Both the position numbers and the translations under genes were made by a program. A model generated the notes under the pieces. It was not told the origin of the DNA. It saw only the letters and a program-made list of their open reading frames with translations, and did no database searches. Positions 29,381-39,940 of a DNA stretch of 64,000 nt are shown piece after piece; positions within the stretch are counted from its first letter, which is position 1; every line of letters begins with the position of its first letter. The DNA comes from Candidatus Gastranaerophilales bacterium (GTDB lineage: Bacteria; Cyanobacteriota; Vampirovibrionia; Gastranaerophilales; Gastranaerophilaceae): contig CALUWE010000002.1 in assembly GCA_944324425.1 (NCBI GenBank), forward strand, positions 1 to 64,000, read 5' to 3'.

Positions 29381-29430
29381 AAACACCGCCAGAAGCTTTA
29401 AGGATTAATCCTTAAAGCTTGTTGGTGTTT
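29381..29430 (-). promoter_or_regulatory. Long hairpin centred on the rpoB stop codon
   Basis: A perfect 28-nt palindrome (29393-29420; arms AAGCTTTAAGGAT and ATCCTTAAAGCTT) has the rpoB TAA in its centre. It is flanked by a second 7-bp stem, AAACACC/GGTGTTT (29424-29430 with 29381-29387), followed on the minus strand by a short T run. It could act as a partial terminator, RNase III site or translational pause between rpoB and rpoC1. The structure is seen; its role is inferred. Confidence 0.7.
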
Positions 29431-32400
29431 CAAAGAAGTTTATATTTAAAAGTTCACTGTCCATATCGGATAAAACACGTTTTGGAGCAGATCTTCTTAA
29501 ATCATCGGTATCTGACATAAGGTCAACTTCTTCGCCGCCTTTTTTAGCAACGGTAATATCAAGCCCGATACTTTGCAATTCACGAACCAATACCTTGAAT
29601 GATTCGGGAATACCCGGACGAGGGATGTTATCACCTTTAACAATTGCTTCATAAGCGCGGCTTCTGCCGTTAACATCGTCTGATTTAATTGTGAGCATTT
29701 CTTGAAGCGTATAAGCAGCGCCGTAAGCTTCCAATGCCCAAACTTCCATTTCACCGAACCTCTGACCGCCGAATTGTGCTTTACCGCCCAAAGGTTGTTG
29801 TGTAACAAGTGAATATGGGCCTGTTGACCTTGCGTGGATTTTATCGTCTACAAGGTGAACAAGTTTCAAGATGTATGAAAGGCCGACTGCAACAGGTTCA
29901 TCAAAAGGTTCGCCTGTTCTGCCGTCGTATAATGTAACTTTACCGTCTTCTCTAACCCAATCGCAGCCTGATTCTTTAATACCTTTAAGAAGTTCGGCTT
30001 TTGTTGCGATTTCAGATTGGTTAGCGCCGTACATTTCATCAAACGGAGGTGCTTCGTAGTGGTTGCCTGTTAAGTATGCTGCTAAACCAAGCAAACATTC
30101 GTAAGTTTGACCAACGTTCATACGGGAAGGAACGCCAAGAGGGTTAAGAACGATATCAACAGGTGTACCGTCAGGTAAGAACGGCATATCTTCTTTCGGA
30201 AGAATTCTCGAAACAATACCTTTGTTACCATGACGACCTGAAAGTTTATCACCCACTGAGATTTTACGTTTTTGAGCAATATAAACTCTGATAACGGTGT
30301 TTGCACCGGGTGGGAGTTCATCGCCTTTTTCTCTGTCAAACACTTTAACGTCAACTACTCTGCCGCCTTCACCGTGAGGAACTTTAAGAGAATTGTCTTT
30401 AACATCTCTTGCTTTTTCGGCAAAGATAGCTCTTAAAAGTTTTTCTTCGGGCGGATGTTCAGATTCGCCTTTCGGTGTAATTTTACCAACCAAAATATCA
30501 TCGGCATAAACTCTTGCACCGATTCTTACGATACCTCTTTCATCCAAGTGTCTGACTGCATCTTCAGAAACGTTCGGAACTTCTCTTGTAATTTCTTCAG
30601 GCCCTAATTTTGTTTGGCGAGCGTCAATTTCAAGTTTTTCAATGTGAACCGATGTAAATACATCGTCATGAACGCATCTTTCTGATAAAAGAATAGCATC
30701 TTCGTAGTTATAGCCTTCCCAAGGCATATAAGCAACAAGAACGTTTTTACCCAATGAAAGTTCACCCATATTGGTTGAAGCGCCGTCTGCGATAACATCG
30801 CCTTTTTTAACTTCCATGCCTTCTCTTACGATTGGCTTTTGGTTAATACAAGTATCTTGGTTAGATCTTACATATTTTAATAATTGGTGTTGGTGAATTT
30901 TACCGTCTTTATCTTTAATATGGATTTCTTCACCCACAACTCTTACAACCGTACCGTCGCATTCTGAAACAGACACCATGCCTGAATCTTTTGCGGCTCT
31001 TTTTTCTAAACCGGTACCGACAACAGGTCTTTGTGTAATTAACAAAGGAACTGCCTGACGTTGCATGTTAGAACCCATAAGAGCACGGTTAGCATCGTCG
31101 TGTTCGATAAATGGAATTAAAGAAGTTGCAACAGAGATAATCTGAATTGGTGAAACACCAAAGTAGTCAACCTTTTTGGAATCGCCCATTGTAAATTCGG
31201 AACGATACCTTACAGGAATGAATGCGTCTTTAATTCTTCTGTCTTTATCTAATTGAACGTCAGCAGGTGCCACACGATAGTTTTCATCTTCATCAGCTGT
31301 TAAATAGTGAACTTCTTCAGTTACAACACCATCTTTAACAACAAAGAAAGGTGATTCAATAAAGCCGTAATCGTTCACTCTGGCGTGAGTTGCAAGCGAA
31401 CCGATAAGACCTGCGTTCGGGCCTTCAGGAGTTTCAACAGGGCAAATACGGCCATATTGTGAAGGGTGAATGTCACGAACGGCAAACCCTGCACGTTCTC
31501 TCATCAAACCGCCGGGGCCTAATGCTGATATTCTTCTTTTATGTGTTAATTCTGCAAGCGGGTTTGTTTGGTCCATAAATTGTGATAACTGTGATGAACC
31601 AAAGAATTCTTTAATTGCAGCATTTAATGGTTTAACGTTTAACAAATTCAAAGGTGTTAGGGTTTCAGAATCTTGAAGTGTCATTCTTTCTTTAACAATT
31701 CTTTCAATTCTTGATAAACCTACTCTGAATTGGTTTTGTAAAAGTTCGCCAACAGATCTTATTCTTCTGTTTCCTAAGTGGTCAATATCATCCAAAACGC
31801 CTTCGTCGTATGTTAAATTGATTAAATATTCAATTGCGGCAACGATATCTTGAATTGTAATTGTTCTTTGAGTTTCAGGAAGGTTAAGACCTAATTTTTT
31901 GTTTAATTTATAACGGCCAACTTTACCTATGTCATATTTCTTTTCATCAAAGAATCTTGCTTCTAATATTGACCTTCCGCCTGCAGCTGAAGCAGGGTCG
32001 CCGGGTCTTAATTTTTTATAAACTTCAATTAAAGCTTCATCGGTTGATTTTGTTGTGTCTTTTTCTAATGTTTTCTTTAAGAATTCAAAGTGGGTAAAAA
32101 TTGTTTCCATTTCAGGAGGTGTGATACCCAAAGCTTTTAATAAAGTTGTAGCTAAGATTTTTCTGTTTTTGTCAATTTTAACGTAAACCAAATCGTTAGA
32201 ATCGGTTTCAATTTTTAACCATGCGCCGCGGTTTGGAATTAATGTTGCGTTATAAAGACGTTTACCTGTGGGGGAAACTTCTTTTTTATAATAAATACCG
32301 GGGCTTCTAACAATTTGAGATACGATAACACGTTCCGCACCGTTAACGATAAATGTACCTTTATCAGTCATTGTGGGAATATCGCCAATGTAAACTTCCT

Positions 32401-32719
32401 GTTCTTTAATTTCGCCGGAATCTCTGTTTACAAGCCTCATCATAACTTTTAATTGTTTTGAATAGGTTGAATCATGGATTCTTGCTTCTTCAATCGTATA
32501 TTTGGGGTTATCGAATGTGTAGTTTGGAAGAAAATGTAATTCTAATCTTCCTGTATAGTCTTTAACAGGCGAAAAAGAAAGTAATTCTTCTTTTAAGCCT
32601 TCTTTTAAAAACCATTCAAAGGATTTTTTCTGTATTTCAATCAAATCCGGAAGTTCACTCAAACGGGTAGGTGGAATGCCCATCGGAGTAACACGGTTAG
32701 CATATTGTGTTTTTGACAT
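29405..32719 (-). CDS. rpoB: RNA polymerase beta subunit
   Basis: The 1104-residue protein has the RpoB blocks in order, including the rifampicin region ([33 protein letters not shown]), [20 protein letters not shown], the [18 protein letters not shown] segment, [12 protein letters not shown], and the C-terminal [27 protein letters not shown]. It is first in the rpoB-rpoC1-rpoC2 operon. AGAGG precedes the ATG and a TATATT box is just upstream. rplJ-rplL are not directly upstream. The stop codon sits inside a hairpin. Confidence 0.98.
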   Translation of the reverse strand: MSKTQYANRVTPMGIPPTRLSELPDLIEIQKKSFEWFLKEGLKEELLSFSPVKDYTGRLELHFLPNYTFDNPKYTIEEARIHDSTYSKQLKVMMRLVNRDSGEIKEQEVYIGDIPTMTDKGTFIVNGAERVIVSQIVRSPGIYYKKEVSPTGKRLYNATLIPNRGAWLKIETDSNDLVYVKIDKNRKILATTLLKALGITPPEMETIFTHFEFLKKTLEKDTTKSTDEALIEVYKKLRPGDPASAAGGRSILEARFFDEKKYDIGKVGRYKLNKKLGLNLPETQRTITIQDIVAAIEYLINLTYDEGVLDDIDHLGNRRIRSVGELLQNQFRVGLSRIERIVKERMTLQDSETLTPLNLLNVKPLNAAIKEFFGSSQLSQFMDQTNPLAELTHKRRISALGPGGLMRERAGFAVRDIHPSQYGRICPVETPEGPNAGLIGSLATHARVNDYGFIESPFFVVKDGVVTEEVHYLTADEDENYRVAPADVQLDKDRRIKDAFIPVRYRSEFTMGDSKKVDYFGVSPIQIISVATSLIPFIEHDDANRALMGSNMQRQAVPLLITQRPVVGTGLEKRAAKDSGMVSVSECDGTVVRVVGEEIHIKDKDGKIHQHQLLKYVRSNQDTCINQKPIVREGMEVKKGDVIADGASTNMGELSLGKNVLVAYMPWEGYNYEDAILLSERCVHDDVFTSVHIEKLEIDARQTKLGPEEITREVPNVSEDAVRHLDERGIVRIGARVYADDILVGKITPKGESEHPPEEKLLRAIFAEKARDVKDNSLKVPHGEGGRVVDVKVFDREKGDELPPGANTVIRVYIAQKRKISVGDKLSGRHGNKGIVSRILPKEDMPFLPDGTPVDIVLNPLGVPSRMNVGQTYECLLGLAAYLTGNHYEAPPFDEMYGANQSEIATKAELLKGIKESGCDWVREDGKVTLYDGRTGEPFDEPVAVGLSYILKLVHLVDDKIHARSTGPYSLVTQQPLGGKAQFGGQRFGEMEVWALEAYGAAYTLQEMLTIKSDDVNGRSRAYEAIVKGDNIPRPGIPESFKVLVRELQSIGLDITVAKKGGEEVDLMSDTDDLRRSAPKRVLSDMDSELLNINFFETPTSFKD

Positions 32720-32997
32720 CTAAATACCTCTAATATATGTAATTACAATTGTTAAATTCAGCTGAAAACTTGTTGTCTGCTTAGATTAGCCCGATTGTCA
32801 ATCTTTGAAAAAAGCGAAAATTTTCCATAATCATGACAATTTTAGCTTACTTAATCGTACTCCCTGAAAGTCTTTAGTCAAGTTGAAAACTTTACATAAT
32901 GTTACATAGAGAAATCCTATTTCGTCAAAAATCATACGTATAATACTTTTTAAAATGTCAAATGTAATTTTTTCAGATAAAAATGTATAATATTTTT
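32720..32997. other. Divergent intergenic region between rpoB and a secreted-protein gene
   Basis: The 278-bp AT-rich spacer must carry the rpoB promoter. On the minus strand AGAGG and a TATATT box lie next to the rpoB ATG. Further out is a TTGACA (minus strand, about 32798) without a well-spaced -10. On the plus strand a TATAAT lies at 32986-32991. No tRNA, ORF or terminator was seen. Confidence 0.5.
32986..32991 (+). promoter_or_regulatory. -10 box TGTATAAT, leaderless arrangement
   Basis: TATAAT ends 6 nt before the ATG at 32998, with TG directly in front. No Shine-Dalgarno is present. Confidence 0.55.
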
Positions 32998-33657
32998 ATG
33001 AAAAAAGTTTTAATATTTCTTATTATTTTATTTTTTAGCTTTATGCCTGCATTTGCAGACTACCTTCCGTCTCATATTAATAAAAGTTTTCACTACGGTA
33101 TCGGAATGGTATCAGTTAAAAATGAAATTCCGATTTATGAAATGAGCGATTTGAAAAGCCCCCTTGCAGCCTTAATTAAAATTGAAAACGATAAGGTTAT
33201 AATCAGGGAAAGAGGGGTTAAAAACCCCGAAATAACATCCACCTTTGTTGCGTATTCAAAAGAAAACAATCTTGCGCTTTTATCTGTTGAAACAGATACG
33301 GATGATTGGTTTTATATTTGCTACGACCAAAAAAGAAAGCTGTTTGGCTGGATTAAAAAAGACGAAAATGTTGATTTTATGTCTTGGGAAGACTTTTTAA
33401 ACCTTTATGGAAGAAAATTCGGCGTATATGTTTTTAACAATATGCCGGAATACTACAAAAAATTATACTCTCAGGAAAATGAAGAAAGCACGGTTGTAGA
33501 TACCTTTAATTTTCCAAAGCATATTACATTATGGCTGATTAAAGGCAATTGGATGCTTGTCAAAATTTCAACTTATGACGGGCATTTAAAAACAGGCTGG
33601 ATGAGATGGAGAACAGAAAACGGCACTATAATGGCATTTCCTGATTTCAGAAATTAA
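32998..33657 (+). CDS. Secreted protein of unknown function, possibly SH3-like
   Basis: The 219-residue protein has a signal peptide (MKKVLIFLIILFF..., cleavage near AFA-DYL, residue 20). The mature domain is beta-rich with many aromatic residues. Two segments, DWFYICYDQKRKLFGWIKKDE and GNWMLVKISTYDGHLKTGWMRW, look like repeats of an SH3-type fold (xxGWI/W endings), as in bacterial SH3 domains that bind cell wall; this is an inference. ATG at 32998 is chosen because the earlier in-frame ATG (32983) lies upstream of the -10 box. A terminator follows. Confidence 0.75.
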   Translation: MKKVLIFLIILFFSFMPAFADYLPSHINKSFHYGIGMVSVKNEIPIYEMSDLKSPLAALIKIENDKVIIRERGVKNPEITSTFVAYSKENNLALLSVETDTDDWFYICYDQKRKLFGWIKKDENVDFMSWEDFLNLYGRKFGVYVFNNMPEYYKKLYSQENEESTVVDTFNFPKHITLWLIKGNWMLVKISTYDGHLKTGWMRWRTENGTIMAFPDFRN

Positions 33658-33683
33658 AAAGCCTCTTAAATAAGAGGCTTTTT
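33656..33683. terminator. Bidirectional terminator
   Basis: AAAAAGCCTCTTA (33656-33668) and TAAGAGGCTTTTT (33671-33683) form a perfect stem. It overlaps the stop of the secreted-protein gene and also closes the convergent GH13 operon. Confidence 0.9.
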
Positions 33684-33686
33684 CAA

Positions 33687-36600
33687 TTAGTTAATCGGTT
33701 TTATATATGAACTATACAAAGGCTTTTGCAAACAGAAATATGTTGCCGTTGAATCAAGCGTTGCTTCTTCGCCTTTATCGCTTATCAATTTACCTTCTTT
33801 TGTTAAAACAAAAGTTCCGTTATCAACATATTCATTGTATCTTTCATTAAATGTTTTTCTTAAAAATACACTGCCCGGTTTTGCAATTAAATTGCCGTTT
33901 GAATCTTTCAGGGTAACGCTTGAAATCTTGGGTGCGCTGACTTTTCCTTTTTCTTTAAGGGTAATTGCGCCGTAACCGTCTTTTGGCATATAAGCGTTTG
34001 TAATCATGGTGATTGTCATATCGCCTTTGTCGTTATATTTAACAATTGCGCCCGTTTCATCACCTGAAGGCTGAATATTCTTTTTAACCCAATCCACAAG
34101 GCCGGGGTCTTCTTTGCTTAATGTATCCGCAAGTTTTGTTTTAATTTCTTCTTCAGACATTGTTCTGAGTTCATTAACCGCATCTTGAACGGTTGCATTG
34201 CCTCTTTTTATGCATTCCAAGAATTTGCAAGACTTGTTAATATCATCTTTTTTGTTATTTCCGACTTTTTCAAGGCCCGCAATAAGGTCATCCTTGCTTG
34301 CAATACCGATAACATCTACGGGAACAACAATCGGGGTGCCGCCTGAAAGCGGTGCAAAACCTGGTTTTTTATGAAGCATGCCGATTTGTTTAATCCTTGC
34401 ATTGAATGCGGCAACATCATCTTTTTTATTGCCTTTAATCCAATCATGCCTGATTGCGTTTCTGCAGCCCAATAACCAGTTTTTGGATTTTGTTTCACAG
34501 CCTGTTTGTGCAAATTCCGCACCCGCAAACAATGTCGGAATGCCTGTTGTGCCGTTCATGATTTCATAAATAGCCGTCATCTTGCTTATGTAAGGCGCAA
34601 CCATACTTGCTCTGACTTTATCATACAGTGCTTTTTTGTCTTTTTCTTTAAAGTTAAGCCCCATAACTTCCGCTTGGTCTATAACGTCTGCGATTGTATA
34701 TTCATAAGGCATGGCACCGAATGCATCAGCTTTTTTATAGTTTGGTTTTGAATTTTCGTTTGTACTTTTATATTTTCTGCCGTTTGCAACGTGAGCTATT
34801 GCTTTTTTCATAATTGCAACGGATTCATCATCATAACCGAATTCTTTCAAATATTTTTCAAAATATTCATCATATTTTTCGGCAACGGCAACCGCCTTAG
34901 AGCTCATATCATCAGAATATTCTCTTTGAAGAACCTTTTGTGCACGCTGCATAAATTCTTCGTTTGTGCCTTTGTTAAAATCACTCCAGAAGAGTTTCGC
35001 ATCCACCGCCATAAGGTGTGCCGCTCTTGGCTTATCGTGGTTATCAAGGAATATATGGCTTCCTTCAATAAATTCGGAAGTTATATTGCCTTTTTTGCCT
35101 GCAGGATTGATAAAGGCTTGAGTTTCCAAAAGAAAATTGTTGATTGAACGATAAGTTCCCTTTTTCAACTCGCCGTTTTCAATGTTTTGACCGAATAATT
35201 TCGGATACAGGCCAAAATATGTCGAATAGTTGCTGCCCGTTGTAGCTCCGGTTTCTTCGTAGAAGATACTTTCCGCCCTATCGGCGCAGTCATAATGACC
35301 CCAATCATAATTATTAAAATCATGCAATGAAGTAACTTCCGCAACAACATAAGATGAAGGGTTATATTTTCTGACCTCTCTCATAAAGGGTTTCCAAATA
35401 TCTATAACATCATCCCAAACTTGTTCTGCAGTTATTTGTTTTTCTTTGGCTTCATCCCAATCGCCAACGTCTTTCGCCGCGTCAAAACGCCAGTTCAAAC
35501 CGGCACCCGTTTGGTCAATAACAGCTTCTGCTATTTTATAATCTTCAGGGTCCAGCTTATAGTATTTTTCAGTCAAATAATCTTTAAATTTTTGATATTC
35601 TACCGATTTGGTATCTTGGAGTTTTCTTAAACCTTTTAAAAGTTTTTTTGCAACAGCTTCAGATACATCTTTTTCGTTTGTAATCGGTATTCCCAATTTT
35701 TTCAAAGTAAGATGCTTGCCGCTTCCTTTGGTTCCGTTTTTCTCGTCATAATAGGCATAATCCAATTTGCCGTTTCTATAAACCGGATATGTATCTTCAT
35801 CAAAAAGGCTTTCGGTTATAAAGAACTGCATCATATCGTCTATTGCCATTTCAAGGAAATATTTACCAAACGGCGTATAGTGATCAACATTGTTGCCGTT
35901 CAAGACTATAAGATTTTTTCTGTTCTTGCCCAAATCGCCTTTTAAGTCTGTTTGTTCCTGTTGAATTGAAAACAGAGTTTGATTAATTAAAGAAGGAAGA
36001 GCTTCAGTATAAATTTCTTTAACGGTATCCGTCATTTTTGTGTTCGGGTTATTAGCCGCATCTTCAAAAATTTCTTTCTTAGAAGCGCCCGGATCACAAT
36101 TGGCTGAAGGTCTCGGAGTAATATAGGGAGTTGATAAAACCCCTAAAAGCTCGGGTGAAAATTCCAAAGATTCAAGAGGGAAATTAAGAACCTGTTCTCT
36201 CAAGAAATCTCTTGCATTTTTTGTATCATCCGCAATTTGATAGTTGTAGCTTTTTGGTGTTACCTTGCTTTCAAACTGCCAAGCGTCTTTTTCATCCAAT
36301 ACTCTTTTATAAATGCCCGACAGTGTACCTTTTTCAAGGCCGTATTTACCTTCAATTTCGGATAAATATTTTGTTGCAAGCTCGGATTGAACATTTTGGT
36401 TGTGAGCATCCGTATTTCTTTTGTTGTAAATTTCATTTGCAACATTAAATATAAGGGCATTTCTTGTTTCTTCCGTCCAATATCTTGCAACGTTATAAAG
36501 ATGGTTCCTTGCTTGATTTGCACCTTCTTTATAGTTAATATCGTTAACATGGTTTGCAAGGTTCATTTTAATAAGGTCAACGTTTCCGTCCCAACCCGTA

Positions 36601-37943
36601 AAGCCGCCGACTTCACCCTTTTTAACAAGACTGTATGCCAAATTTGAAGGAGCCAGCACATCTTTCAAGTCGCCTTCTTCTTCCCATTTGTCTAACGGTG
36701 CATAAGTTTTTCCTCTGAACACTTTTGAAGAAGGATCAATTTCAAATTTATTCGGTAAAACCGAATCATTATGAGTTGTTATTTCATAAGGATCAACCGG
36801 CATTTTATTGTCATATTGTTCAATTAAAGCCGAATAATCTTCAAGCTGTTCTTTAGAAGCCAATCTTGTATCATAAAATTGAAGATATGTCGGCTGTTCG
36901 GGATTATATTCATAACCTTCAACATCTTTAGGGTTAACAATTCTGATACCTGTATATTTTGTGTCAAAATCAGGCAATACACCCAATTGAAAGCCGTCTT
37001 CGGAAGGATTCTTAAACCAATATTTGAATTTTGAATCCTTAAACATTAAAGCTTGGTTTAATTGTACACCTTCCAACCCTTGAGATGTAAAAGCGCCATC
37101 CAAAACATAACCTTTACCATGGTTAAAGCAAGCAACCTGAAGGTCAAGAAAGTCATCTTTTGTGCCTGTACCTTCGGATGTTTTAAAGTGGTTTGCAGGG
37201 TGATACATGTGAGATGCAACCTTGCCGCCGCCTATCAAAGGTGTGGACATAATAAGTTCATACGGTTCAAAATCGGTGTCAAGACGTTCGGTTATATCTT
37301 TTATAGTGCCGCCCAACCTGTTAAAGTGGTTTCTTCTTAATTGAGCAGACATTTCATCATAGTCTTCGGGCATCATTTTTGTGCCGTCTTGTTTTTTTAA
37401 TTTATCAATAACCCCCAAAGAATCCGTGAAAATGTGTGCCATGGGGCCTTTAATTTGGGGCGTGCCTTGCCTTGTGGAAGCAACCGTAAAAACATTGTCT
37501 TTATCAAGTGCAACTTTTGAGCCCGCAGAATCGGTATACGCTCTTAAAACCTGTTTATCTTTAAGGTCTCCGTTGTCTTTTTTGTATACAACAAAGCGAT
37601 AGCCGAATTCACCCGCATTTTTTAATCTTTGTTTTTTTAAATCTATATCAAAATAAGTCTTGTTACCGCTTTTAAAATCATCATCGGTTTGAATTCTTAT
37701 GGGGGCAGGAGAAGTTATTTTCCAATTAAAATCGGTTCTTTTTTTGTTCTTGCTCTGGGCGTTTGTCATTGTAACATATTCAATGCCAAGCTCTTCAGTT
37801 TCCGGATTAATTTGTATGGAAGCCGGAGGGTAAACTCTCATCAAACGGTTTCCCATATCATCCTTTACGGTTTTTCTGCCTGAAAAAGACACATTATTGT
37901 TTTCTAAATTATGGTTGGATTTGTTAATTCTTGATAAGTCCAC
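33687..37943 (-). CDS. Giant GH13-family (alpha-amylase superfamily) protein without signal peptide
   Basis: At 1418 residues it is far larger than typical alpha-amylases. GH13 regions are recognisable: II, NWRFDAAKD with nucleophile Asp821; III, VVAEVTS with acid/base Glu869; IV, FLDNHDKPRA with Asp970. An N-terminal beta-rich part (about 30-160) may be a carbohydrate-binding or N-domain. The extreme N-terminus is MDLSRINKSNHNLENNN then VSFSGRK (18-24), matching the shared Asn-rich motif, with no signal peptide. The start is GTG at 37943 with AAGGAG 8 nt upstream. It probably acts on alpha-glucans such as glycogen or starch; exact specificity (amylase, pullulanase, debranching) is not readable. 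Confidence 0.88.
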   Translation of the reverse strand: MDLSRINKSNHNLENNNVSFSGRKTVKDDMGNRLMRVYPPASIQINPETEELGIEYVTMTNAQSKNKKRTDFNWKITSPAPIRIQTDDDFKSGNKTYFDIDLKKQRLKNAGEFGYRFVVYKKDNGDLKDKQVLRAYTDSAGSKVALDKDNVFTVASTRQGTPQIKGPMAHIFTDSLGVIDKLKKQDGTKMMPEDYDEMSAQLRRNHFNRLGGTIKDITERLDTDFEPYELIMSTPLIGGGKVASHMYHPANHFKTSEGTGTKDDFLDLQVACFNHGKGYVLDGAFTSQGLEGVQLNQALMFKDSKFKYWFKNPSEDGFQLGVLPDFDTKYTGIRIVNPKDVEGYEYNPEQPTYLQFYDTRLASKEQLEDYSALIEQYDNKMPVDPYEITTHNDSVLPNKFEIDPSSKVFRGKTYAPLDKWEEEGDLKDVLAPSNLAYSLVKKGEVGGFTGWDGNVDLIKMNLANHVNDINYKEGANQARNHLYNVARYWTEETRNALIFNVANEIYNKRNTDAHNQNVQSELATKYLSEIEGKYGLEKGTLSGIYKRVLDEKDAWQFESKVTPKSYNYQIADDTKNARDFLREQVLNFPLESLEFSPELLGVLSTPYITPRPSANCDPGASKKEIFEDAANNPNTKMTDTVKEIYTEALPSLINQTLFSIQQEQTDLKGDLGKNRKNLIVLNGNNVDHYTPFGKYFLEMAIDDMMQFFITESLFDEDTYPVYRNGKLDYAYYDEKNGTKGSGKHLTLKKLGIPITNEKDVSEAVAKKLLKGLRKLQDTKSVEYQKFKDYLTEKYYKLDPEDYKIAEAVIDQTGAGLNWRFDAAKDVGDWDEAKEKQITAEQVWDDVIDIWKPFMREVRKYNPSSYVVAEVTSLHDFNNYDWGHYDCADRAESIFYEETGATTGSNYSTYFGLYPKLFGQNIENGELKKGTYRSINNFLLETQAFINPAGKKGNITSEFIEGSHIFLDNHDKPRAAHLMAVDAKLFWSDFNKGTNEEFMQRAQKVLQREYSDDMSSKAVAVAEKYDEYFEKYLKEFGYDDESVAIMKKAIAHVANGRKYKSTNENSKPNYKKADAFGAMPYEYTIADVIDQAEVMGLNFKEKDKKALYDKVRASMVAPYISKMTAIYEIMNGTTGIPTLFAGAEFAQTGCETKSKNWLLGCRNAIRHDWIKGNKKDDVAAFNARIKQIGMLHKKPGFAPLSGGTPIVVPVDVIGIASKDDLIAGLEKVGNNKKDDINKSCKFLECIKRGNATVQDAVNELRTMSEEEIKTKLADTLSKEDPGLVDWVKKNIQPSGDETGAIVKYNDKGDMTITMITNAYMPKDGYGAITLKEKGKVSAPKISSVTLKDSNGNLIAKPGSVFLRKTFNERYNEYVDNGTFVLTKEGKLISDKGEEATLDSTATYFCLQKPLYSSYIKPIN

Positions 37944-38020
37944 TGGAATTGCTCCTTAGTTCCTGTTCCCTTTTAACCTTACAAATACTATTACGTATTT
38001 TTTAGCTAAAACTTTAGATT

Positions 38021-39940
38021 TTATTTAACTTTTGTATACACCCCATTTACAAACTTTGATACATCAAATGCATCGTTTTCGATATTTGGGGCATTAATTT
38101 CAAATACATGGATTCTTGACGGCGCCAAATCTATGTTCAATTCGCCGTCTTCCGCTTGAACATAAGATTTTTCACCGTACGGCAGCGTTAAATCTTTAAG
38201 CTGCATATCTTTTGTTACGTCTTGCAATTCAATTTTTGCGCTGTTTCTTCTGTTAACGTTTCTGTTACCTACGACAAGAAGAGTTTTATTGCCGTATTGT
38301 CTTGCAAAACATATAATTTCATCGTTATCGGGTTTCGGTTTAATCCAACAAGTTGAGCCTTTTGTAATAACGTCATTATATTCGCCGTTTCTCAAATTCA
38401 ACATATTAGAAATTTGCTTGCCGATTTCAGGGTTGTTGCCGCCCGGTTTTCTTGAGGGGTTGAAAATATCTATTCTTCCTTTGTGAACAACCAATTCGTG
38501 CGTATCTGTTTGGGTTTCTGGCGCATAGGCATGTTCATAAGGATATAGGTAATAATCACCTGATTGAACCCCGTCTACAAAATACGGGTTGCACAAAGGC
38601 AGCATGGATTGCAAAATGCTTGTAAATTGAACCCAAGGCGAACCGCCGTAGAACATCGGGCTTTGGTCATCGTGAGTTGAGAACGAGCCGATTAGTGTTC
38701 TTGGCTGTTTGTCGTTGAATTCTTTTTGCATATCAATTTGTTCGTTCACATAATTTCTTAATTGAGATGCCTTTGTCCATTGGTCAAAAATGTGATATTG
38801 GCCGTAATATACATCAAAGCCTGCTTTTAAAAGTTCAATCGGCCTGTCATGAGGCATGTTCAATTGGGGCGAAGCGTCTTCATAAGTATAAGTTTCTGCC
38901 AACCAGCCAAAATCGGGGTCTTTTGTTCTTGAATAAGGAATGATTATATCCCAAAATTCTGCCGGTTTTGCCCTGCCGACATCGGCCCTGATGCCGTCAA
39001 AGCCTAACTCTTGAGTAAAATCTACATATTTTTTATGCAATTCCAAAAGATGAGGATTTAATTCTCTTGTTGCTTCGTTATCAAAAACTCTGAACATTCT
39101 GATATCTTGCCAGCCGCCGGGGGTTTTGTCGGAGCCGTCTTTTTCAAATGCCATAAGCTCGGGGTGTTTTTTTGCAAAGTCAACACTTACGCAGCTCGGA
39201 AGGTCAAGCATAACGGATATGCCCCTTTTGTGGCATTCATTAATAAAATATTTACATTGGTCTTCTGCACTTCCGGGGAAGTTAGGATCTTTCAAATTAG
39301 GGTCAACTCTTAAAAGGTCAGCCGGTGCATATAGTGAACCTGCCGTACCCATTGCCTTTTCTTTTCCCGTGGGGTGAATGGGAAGCACATGGAGAGTATT
39401 TATACCCAACGCTTTTAATTCATCAAGTCTTCCGACGGCATTAACAAAGTTGCCTCTGATTTCACCGTCTTGAATAAGAGCATTGCCGTCAGTATCCTGA
39501 GCATTCATAGTTCTTGGAATAACTGCCATTATATTTGCTTTTGAATTTCTCAGATTTTCTCTTAAATTGTTTTTCCAGTTAACTTCACCGTTGTTTAAAG
39601 CATTTATTGCACTGACCGATGAAACATTTTGCAACTGTTTGCCGTTTGCAACAAGATAGCTTTTTAAAAGGCTGCTTGCCAAAGGAATATTTTGAGAAGT
39701 TGTTGCCTGCTGTTGTATAGCCTGCTGTTGCACAGCCTGTTGCTGCACCGGTTGTTGAGAAACGGTTTGAGCCTGCACATTGTTATTTGCGGGAGTATAA
39801 ATCGGAAGCGACGGAAGGTTATAAATAACCGGTTGTGCTTGAACGTAAGGCGCAACAAATTGAACCGGAGTATATTGAACCGGATAAATCGGAACAAATC
39901 CTGTAACTTGTGAATTAAACCCTACATTATTTATTGACAT
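38021..39940 (-). CDS. GH13-family alpha-glucan-active protein with Gln-rich linker
   Basis: The 639-residue protein has the GH13 triad: Asp320 in FDGIRADVGR, Glu349 in WLAETYT and Asp424 in FSTHDDQ. Region I (VMLDLPSCVSVDF) lacks the usual Asn-His, a departure from standard amylases. A Pro/Gln-rich low-complexity segment (about 20-75, repeated QQQA) links an N-terminal MSINNVGFNSQVTGF leader to the catalytic barrel. No signal peptide. ATG at 39940 follows AGGA; it overlaps the end of the preceding membrane-protein gene by 14 bp, so translation is likely coupled. The large GH13 gene follows after 77 bp. Confidence 0.87.
   Translation of the reverse strand: MSINNVGFNSQVTGFVPIYPVQYTPVQFVAPYVQAQPVIYNLPSLPIYTPANNNVQAQTVSQQPVQQQAVQQQAIQQQATTSQNIPLASSLLKSYLVANGKQLQNVSSVSAINALNNGEVNWKNNLRENLRNSKANIMAVIPRTMNAQDTDGNALIQDGEIRGNFVNAVGRLDELKALGINTLHVLPIHPTGKEKAMGTAGSLYAPADLLRVDPNLKDPNFPGSAEDQCKYFINECHKRGISVMLDLPSCVSVDFAKKHPELMAFEKDGSDKTPGGWQDIRMFRVFDNEATRELNPHLLELHKKYVDFTQELGFDGIRADVGRAKPAEFWDIIIPYSRTKDPDFGWLAETYTYEDASPQLNMPHDRPIELLKAGFDVYYGQYHIFDQWTKASQLRNYVNEQIDMQKEFNDKQPRTLIGSFSTHDDQSPMFYGGSPWVQFTSILQSMLPLCNPYFVDGVQSGDYYLYPYEHAYAPETQTDTHELVVHKGRIDIFNPSRKPGGNNPEIGKQISNMLNLRNGEYNDVITKGSTCWIKPKPDNDEIICFARQYGNKTLLVVGNRNVNRRNSAKIELQDVTKDMQLKDLTLPYGEKSYVQAEDGELNIDLAPSRIHVFEINAPNIENDAFDVSKFVNGVYTKVK

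Noticed and set aside
32786-32803. TTGACA on the minus strand upstream of rpoB as the rpoB -35
   Set aside because: At 17-18 bp spacing the -10 position reads AGACAA or close to it, a poor match, so it was not called as a promoter.
33687-37943. Numerous antisense and alternative frames of 60-118 codons within the large GH13 gene
   Set aside because: They are explained by codon bias of the long AT-rich gene; none has a binding site, domain or promoter.
39664-39913. Leu/His/Arg-rich reading frames opposite the Gln-rich linker of the GH13 gene
   Set aside because: They are antisense shadows of repetitive CAA codons and have no start signals.
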